In this document: in pieces, positions 5,944 through 10,103 of the stretch
How positions within the stretch are numbered: position 1 is the first letter of the stretch
Layout of the letters: every line of letters begins with the position of its first letter
Source: Planctomycetota bacterium
Lineage (GTDB): Bacteria; Planctomycetota; Phycisphaerae; WQYP01
NCBI GenBank assembly: GCA_021852225.1
Contig: JAJZOA010000253.1
Span: 1-10,103, forward strand
Direction: 5' to 3'
Length of the DNA: 10,103 bases
Made by a program: the position numbers and the translations under genes
Notes under the pieces: model-generated
What the model was told of the DNA's origin: nothing
What the model saw: only the letters and a program-made list of their open reading frames with translations
Databases searched by the model: none

Positions 5944-6044
5944 CGGCGCTGGCGCATCTGAAAATCAGACAATTTGCGTCTTGGCGGATATTGGGCTTTA
6001 CCGTCTGATTTCCACATATCCAGTCCGAACCGGGCAATGTTCAC
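5850..6044 (-). CDS. Possible 64-aa small protein coupled to dinG
   Basis: A GTG start (6044-6042) overlaps the dinG stop as GTGA, the arrangement of translationally coupled genes. The 64-residue product is basic and rich in Trp and Pro, with no signal peptide, membrane segment or motif I recognise. It overlaps the PEP-CTERM frame by 94 bases, so at most one of the two frames is under protein selection in 5850-5943. Codon use is not obviously foreign, but the ORF is short enough to be chance. It could be a real microprotein, the N-terminal half of a frameshifted gene, or nothing. Confidence 0.3.
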   Translation of the reverse strand: MNIARFGLDMWKSDGKAQYPPRRKLSDFQMRQRRWAGYWLVLIPDPQKPPPTRRAGWWPVLPAR

Positions 6045-8248
6045 TCGGTTTTGCCTCCCACGCGAACAATTTTGCAGTCTGGCAGGGCGGTTATAAAATG
6101 TTTCCCGTAATATTTTGTCACAATGCGGGAATCCAGTACCACCACAATTCCGGCGTCCTCCCGCGTGCGGATCAGCCGACCGAAGCCCTGCTTGAATTTA
6201 ATCAGCGCTTCGGGCAGTGAATATTCGCGGAATGAATTTCCGCCGCTGGCCTCAATCGCCTCCATGCGGGCCTGCACCAGTGGCTTATCGGGTACCGCAA
6301 ATGGCAAGCGCGTGATAATGACATTGGAAAGCGCTTCTCCCTGTACGTCCACTCCCTGCCAGAATGAATCCACACCCAGCAGTACGCTGTGATCGGTGTC
6401 CCGGAACTTCTTTAACAGTTGGCTGCGTCCCTCATCGCCGCCCTGTATCAGCAATGGATAGCCCAGCCGATCGAGTTCCGGTCGGAGAATATTCGCCGCC
6501 TCGGTCAGATTCGAATAACTGGTAAAAAGTACAAAGGCTCGCCCCTGTGTCTGCTTAATGTAATGAATCGCACGGGCCATCGCCGCCGGAATGAAATCCG
6601 GCTCGTTTGGAGATGGCAAATTGGCCTCCAGATACAGCGTGACCTGACGCGTATAGTCAAATGGCGAACCGAGTACCAGATCCCGCCCGGTGCTCACGCC
6701 CAATCGCTGGCGTAGATAGGCAAATGGACCTTCGCTGGCCGCCGTTTCGGAATACTGGATTTCTGAAGATTGACTGGTATGAGATTGCCCTGCCCCATTT
6801 GCCGGCGGGCGGGTCGCCGTTCCACCCGCTTGTTCGATTTCCAAACCCGGCCGAGAGGCCGACTTTTTGGCGCGACTGGTCTTGCCGACCGTTCCGCCCC
6901 GGTTGGTTGCCAGAGTGGCGCTGGTAAGAATGACCGATTTAATTTCCTTGAACAGGTTTTCCCGCAAATGTGCGGCGACATTAATCGGCGAGCTTTTCAA
7001 GGTTAATTTCCGCCGGGTCAGGCCGCCTTCTTCAATCCAGTAAACTGAATCTTCCAGTTGCTGATTTAATAAGGCCTCAAGCGATACGCTTTGTGCATGG
7101 CATTGATCGGCCAGACTGGAAAGCTCGAAGCGCTCTTTTTCAATTTCAAAGGCCATGCCGCCCTCGCTGTTTCCTTCCGCCGGGTCGTCTTCCACATCCG
7201 GAAGCGCTTTGTCAGCTGAAGCGGCAAGCTGGCGAACCATTTGGCGCAGTGCCTTTTCTACGGAATCCAGTGCGGGAGAAAGACTGTTTTCCACCACCTC
7301 CTTTTCGCGAAGCCGGCCGTTGGGTGGCGCGTGCTGGCGCTTCCAGTTTTGCAGGGTGTCAAAAAAATTCTGCGCCTCAAGCTCCGCCGTGCGGGCCGCT
7401 TCCAGAGACTCTTGCGAATCGCAAAATTTTACGCCGGTCAGAAATCCCCGGCCCGTTCGCGGCTGATACAATCCGCCCAGCAGCCTCATGACACTGAATT
7501 CCCCGCAGGACAGTCCCATATGCTCCGCTGCCACCGCTTCCAGGGTGTGGGCTTCATCCAGAACCGCCAGGTCATACTTTGGCAGCATGGAAGCGCCGAT
7601 CCGCCGAAGCGCCAGATCGGCAAACAATATTGCATGGTTGCAGATCAGCAATTGACCGTTGGCGATCCTTTTGCGGCTGGCCTGATAAAAGCAGCCATCA
7701 TAAAATTTGCAGCGTCGGCCAAGGCAGTTCCCATGCTCGGCACAGACCTTATCCCAGACTGACCACTGCGGCTGGCGGGGCAGGTCGGTCAACGAACCGT
7801 CGGTGGTTTTTTTCGACCAGTGGCGGATCATTTCCAGGTCGTCATGCTGGGCATTGGCCGCGAACAGATGGGCGGCTTTCTGCTGGGCCATTTCCAGCCG
7901 CCGCTGGCAGATATAGTTGCCCCGACCCTTGCACAAAACCGCGGAAAATTCCTCGCCGCTGACAGATTGCAGAAACGGAACATCCTTGTTTACAAGTTGT
8001 TCCTGAAGACTGATTGTGTGAGTGGAAATAACCACCCGCTGACGGTGATTCACAACCTGACTTATTGCCGGAATCAAATATGCAAACGATTTTCCAACGC
8101 CCGTTCCCGCCTCTACGACAAGATGTTCACCGGCATTCATGGCGCGGTTGACCGCAGCCGCCATTTCCACCTGCTGCGGTCGCAGTTGATAATTGCCCAG
8201 CCGCCGCGCCACCGGTCCGTCAGATGATAAAAACCGCTCTACATCCAT
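6041..8248 (-). CDS. dinG: DinG-type ATP-dependent DNA helicase (XPD-like, iron-sulfur)
   Basis: Superfamily 2 helicase, 5'-3' in characterised relatives, acting on damaged or structured DNA and R-loops. Numbered from the ATG at 8248 (735 aa): Walker A EAGTGVGKS at 46-54; Fe-S ligands C114, C175, C180 and C186 with the C-x4-C-x5-C spacing of E. coli DinG; DEAH at 231-234; LTSATL at 441-446; FWQGVDVQG at 629-637; and motif VI QGFGRLIR at 687-694. A hydrophilic stretch of about 58 residues (449-507), rich in Ser, Gly, Ala and Thr, is inserted between SATL and FAYLRQRLG, where relatives are compact. In-frame ATGs at 8254 and 8302 are alternatives. None has a clear ribosome-binding site; 8248 best fits the family's N-terminus. 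The gene follows the cox terminator and overlaps a small ORF at its end. Confidence 0.93.
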   Translation of the reverse strand: MDVERFLSSDGPVARRLGNYQLRPQQVEMAAAVNRAMNAGEHLVVEAGTGVGKSFAYLIPAISQVVNHRQRVVISTHTISLQEQLVNKDVPFLQSVSGEEFSAVLCKGRGNYICQRRLEMAQQKAAHLFAANAQHDDLEMIRHWSKKTTDGSLTDLPRQPQWSVWDKVCAEHGNCLGRRCKFYDGCFYQASRKRIANGQLLICNHAILFADLALRRIGASMLPKYDLAVLDEAHTLEAVAAEHMGLSCGEFSVMRLLGGLYQPRTGRGFLTGVKFCDSQESLEAARTAELEAQNFFDTLQNWKRQHAPPNGRLREKEVVENSLSPALDSVEKALRQMVRQLAASADKALPDVEDDPAEGNSEGGMAFEIEKERFELSSLADQCHAQSVSLEALLNQQLEDSVYWIEEGGLTRRKLTLKSSPINVAAHLRENLFKEIKSVILTSATLATNRGGTVGKTSRAKKSASRPGLEIEQAGGTATRPPANGAGQSHTSQSSEIQYSETAASEGPFAYLRQRLGVSTGRDLVLGSPFDYTRQVTLYLEANLPSPNEPDFIPAAMARAIHYIKQTQGRAFVLFTSYSNLTEAANILRPELDRLGYPLLIQGGDEGRSQLLKKFRDTDHSVLLGVDSFWQGVDVQGEALSNVIITRLPFAVPDKPLVQARMEAIEASGGNSFREYSLPEALIKFKQGFGRLIRTREDAGIVVVLDSRIVTKYYGKHFITALPDCKIVRVGGKTE

Positions 8249-8300
8249 TGTCATACAGTGTAAAGCATAACCGGACACAATTGCCGGTGACCAGCAGTGC

Positions 8301-8345
8301 AAAAAAAATAATAATTATCCGTCACGACACAAGATATCGTGCCGG
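8301..8345 (-). terminator. Rho-independent terminator of the cytochrome oxidase operon
   Basis: On the minus strand, CCGGCACGA (8345-8337) pairs with TCGTGACGG (8327-8319) with one G-A mismatch and a nine-base loop. An A/T stretch ending in eight T (8318-8301) follows. It begins 29 bases after the subunit IV stop and ends about 50 bases before the dinG start, separating the two units. A dinG promoter should lie within or just after it, but I could not identify one. Confidence 0.7.
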
Positions 8346-8373
8346 GCCAAACGGTAGAATGCCAATGAACGTT

Positions 8374-8811
8374 TTATTTCACGGCCGCTGGGGCGACAGC
8401 CGTCTTCGCTGTTGTAGCGGCCGCAGGAGCCGCGGCTGCCGCCTTTTGCATGGCCGGAGCATAGCCGGGAATCAATTCAGAACGGTAGTCAGTTGTGTCG
8501 GTCAGTGAAAAGCTGATAAACAGCGTAATGAAGATCACCGTCAGCAGCATGGCGGCAATATTAAACGGGTTGTCATACCGAAGGTGCATAAAATACAGCG
8601 CCGCCACAATGGCCATGATCGACGCAATAACCATTTCCACCAGCACATTAAGTGAACCAATATTCACCGATGCAATGACCATGCTGACAACCGCCATGCC
8701 GCACAACAAAACCCATACGGCAAACAGCATCGGAATGGGCACAATGTGCGATTTGGCCGGCGTTAGCGGCAACGAATGAGGATCCAGGGAACTATGTGCA
8801 TCGTGGGTCAT
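8374..8811 (-). CDS. Cytochrome c oxidase subunit IV (prokaryotic type)
   Basis: Small accessory subunit of the aa3-type heme-copper oxidase in the cytoplasmic membrane. The 145-aa protein has a His-rich N-terminus, then three membrane segments (about 25-49, 55-76, 84-103). ALYFMHLRYD at 71-80 matches the characteristic MHL element of the family. The last ~25 residues are a low-complexity Ala-rich tail. GGGAG lies just before the ATG, which follows the subunit III stop by 28 bases. The gene order I-III-IV on one strand supports the call. It contributes no redox centre; subunit IV helps assembly or stability in characterised enzymes. Confidence 0.85.
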   Translation of the reverse strand: MTHDAHSSLDPHSLPLTPAKSHIVPIPMLFAVWVLLCGMAVVSMVIASVNIGSLNVLVEMVIASIMAIVAALYFMHLRYDNPFNIAAMLLTVIFITLFISFSLTDTTDYRSELIPGYAPAMQKAAAAAPAAATTAKTAVAPAAVK

Positions 8812-8839
8812 GGGAAACTCCCGTTGTTTGCGTATTGAA

Positions 8840-9694
8840 TCAGCGAATCAGGTAAAGCAGAGGGAACAGGAACATCCATACCATGTCCACAATGCCCCAA
8901 TACATACCGACAAAATCAACCGGGTTGTAGTAGCCCGGACCAAAATCTCCCCGAAGGCTGCGCACCAGCAGCCAGCCCATCAAAATCACTCCGATTATCA
9001 CGTGAATGGAGTGGAGGCCTGTCATGAGAAAATATATTCCAAAGAAAATCTGCACATTATGCGGTTCAGGAATCAGCGGCACGGCGGGGGTTGCCGCATG
9101 TTTGGCCGCTACACCCGCGGGTCCGATGCTTGCGGGCATAATCGCTGAATGAGCCGTGATATACCCTTGCGCCGCCAAGAGTCGCAGATTGGCATAGGAA
9201 CCGGGTGCGCCGGCCGTTGCGGTCGGTGCCGGCTTTTCGATCTTGGGAGCGTAATTTGTTCCCCAAAGAAGCTTCTGCTGATATTTTTCGAAATATTCAT
9301 CCGCGTGAATAGCAATGAATGTCAGCCCGCCCAGCATGGTCAGCACCAGACATATCGCCAGAAGCGCGGTTTTCCCGGTTTGTGCGAAACGAACTCCCAG
9401 CGCCATCGTCAATCCGCTGGTCAGCAGGACAAGCGTGTTAATCAGCCCGCTGGTCGGGTCCAGATATTGCGATGCAAACTGGAAAATTTCCGGATGCAAC
9501 GCTCGGTACACGGCATAAGCGCAGAACAAACCGCTGAACAGCAGAAGTTCCGTTGTTAAAAACAGCCACATGCCGAGTTTGCCGGAATCAAATTGCTGCT
9601 GAGGCGTATCAAAATGATGCGCCAGATGCTTCCGCACCACCGCTTGGTCCACTGCGGGCGCTGCTGTCGGACTGATTGCTTCACTCATGGTCAC
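8840..9694 (-). CDS. ctaE: Cytochrome c oxidase subunit III
   Basis: Membrane subunit flanking the catalytic core of the aa3-type oxidase. In the 284 residues I see five membrane segments (about 40-60, 82-101, 108-130, 216-244, 264-283), fewer than the seven of proteobacterial enzymes. Signatures are GMWLFLTTELLLFSG (41-55) with the conserved Glu, HSIHVIIG (228-235) and VDMVWMFLFPLLYL (269-282). The usual YWH before VDxVW reads YWG here. A loop of about 80 residues (131-214), Ala/Pro-rich from 146, separates segments 3 and 4 and is longer than usual. The GTG at 9694 is chosen because AGGA lies nine bases upstream; the ATG at 9688, two codons on, is equally possible. Confidence 0.93.
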   Translation of the reverse strand: MTMSEAISPTAAPAVDQAVVRKHLAHHFDTPQQQFDSGKLGMWLFLTTELLLFSGLFCAYAVYRALHPEIFQFASQYLDPTSGLINTLVLLTSGLTMALGVRFAQTGKTALLAICLVLTMLGGLTFIAIHADEYFEKYQQKLLWGTNYAPKIEKPAPTATAGAPGSYANLRLLAAQGYITAHSAIMPASIGPAGVAAKHAATPAVPLIPEPHNVQIFFGIYFLMTGLHSIHVIIGVILMGWLLVRSLRGDFGPGYYNPVDFVGMYWGIVDMVWMFLFPLLYLIR

Positions 9695-9754
9695 TCACTG
9701 CTTTCCTGGGTCTGTTTGCCGCACGCCCATACGCGGACGCGGTGTTCATTGCCG

Positions 9755-9789
9755 CAATCGTTTTCCGCTGATCCATCAGCGGCCGATTG
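9755..9789 (-). other. Long intercistronic hairpin between oxidase subunits I and III
   Basis: On the minus strand, directly after the subunit I stop, CAATCG (9789-9784) pairs with CGATTG (9760-9755). Inside, CCGCTGA (9782-9776) pairs with TCAGCGG (9771-9765) around the loop TGGA. The 13 pairs are perfect apart from an internal G/AAAA loop. There is no T-run, so it is not an intrinsic terminator. It more likely stabilises the 3' end of the subunit I message or marks a processing site. The rest of the 96-base gap has no ORF. Confidence 0.5.
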
Positions 9790-9790
9790 T

Positions 9791-10103
9791 TTAGTGGTCC
9801 ACATGGTGCGGACCTACATGTTCTTCGGTCTGCACATATCCACCAATCGCCGGATCGAATTGCAGATGCGAATAATCATATGGATCGTAATGATCTCCAA
9901 TCACGGGAATCGTATCAAAGTTGTCCGTCGGCGGGGGGGATGAAGTGGTCCATTCCAATGAGCCGCTGCCCCATGGGTTGACCGGGGCCTTCTTGCCGCG
10001 GAACAGGGAATGCAGCAGGTAGGCCGCCATAATCAAAAACGCAACAAGTTGAATATACGCTCCTATCGTCGAAGCAACCATGATACCTATTTCGTGGTGG
10101 GCC
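9791..10103 (-). CDS. ctaD: Cytochrome c oxidase subunit I, C-terminal end (partial)
   Basis: Catalytic heme-copper subunit; only the last 103 residues lie in the window, and the frame is open at the right edge (AHHEIG before the first internal Met). The visible part has the last membrane helix (STIGAYIQ... about residues 10-30 of the fragment). The family's C-terminal signature NPWGSGSLEWTTSSPPP follows, then a short His/Asp-rich tail ending HHVDH. None of the heme or copper ligands are visible, as they lie further upstream. This is the first of three oxidase genes here; the subunit II gene is expected beyond the window, as in most such operons. Confidence 0.92.
   Translation of the reverse strand, partial: AHHEIGIMVASTIGAYIQLVAFLIMAAYLLHSLFRGKKAPVNPWGSGSLEWTTSSPPPTDNFDTIPVIGDHYDPYDYSHLQFDPAIGGYVQTEEHVGPHHVDH

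Overview
The window looks like a chromosomal piece of a Planctomycetota bacterium, perhaps near the Phycisphaerae. This is inferred from protein character only: a type IV prepilin-like protein with a C-terminal 'H...DG' element, a PEP-CTERM sorting tail, an AroD-AroE fusion, a cytochrome oxidase operon with Ala/Pro-rich insertions, and moderate GC content with weak Shine-Dalgarno use. There is no rRNA, tRNA, CRISPR array, insertion sequence or phage gene that I can support.

Left arm (1-1925, minus strand): nfo (endonuclease IV, base-excision repair) runs into aroDE (3-dehydroquinate dehydratase fused to shikimate dehydrogenase, cut by the window edge) through a 4-base ATGA overlap. A non-coding gap of about 490 bases then separates them from a plus-strand unit. 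This gap carries a sequence that fits the sigma-54 -24/-12 consensus essentially perfectly (2205-2222). The unit is a leader of about 180 nt, one 118-aa single-pass membrane protein of unknown function (2412-2768) and a strong intrinsic terminator (2829-2868). It is the most intriguing locus in the window.

Middle (2869-5458, plus strand): a prepilin-like/DUF1559-like protein (3120-4022), then about 500 nt without a gene, including a sigma-70-type promoter and a structured leader, then rpsB (ribosomal protein S2). rpsB has its own strong terminator and no tsf follows.

Right arm (5515-10103, minus strand): the cytochrome c oxidase genes subunit I (3' end only), subunit III and subunit IV lie in order, with a long hairpin between I and III and a terminator after IV. 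Next comes dinG (XPD-like Fe-S helicase), followed by a 64-aa ORF overlapping its stop by GTGA. After that is a PEP-CTERM tail lacking any export signal, and the unit ends at a terminator that converges on that of rpsB.

Two genes, nfo and dinG, serve DNA repair, one unit serves respiration, and aroDE serves aromatic amino-acid synthesis. The sigma-54 promoter and the PEP-CTERM remnant may be related through the sigma-54-controlled exosortase/PEP-CTERM systems known in other bacteria, but that link is only inference.
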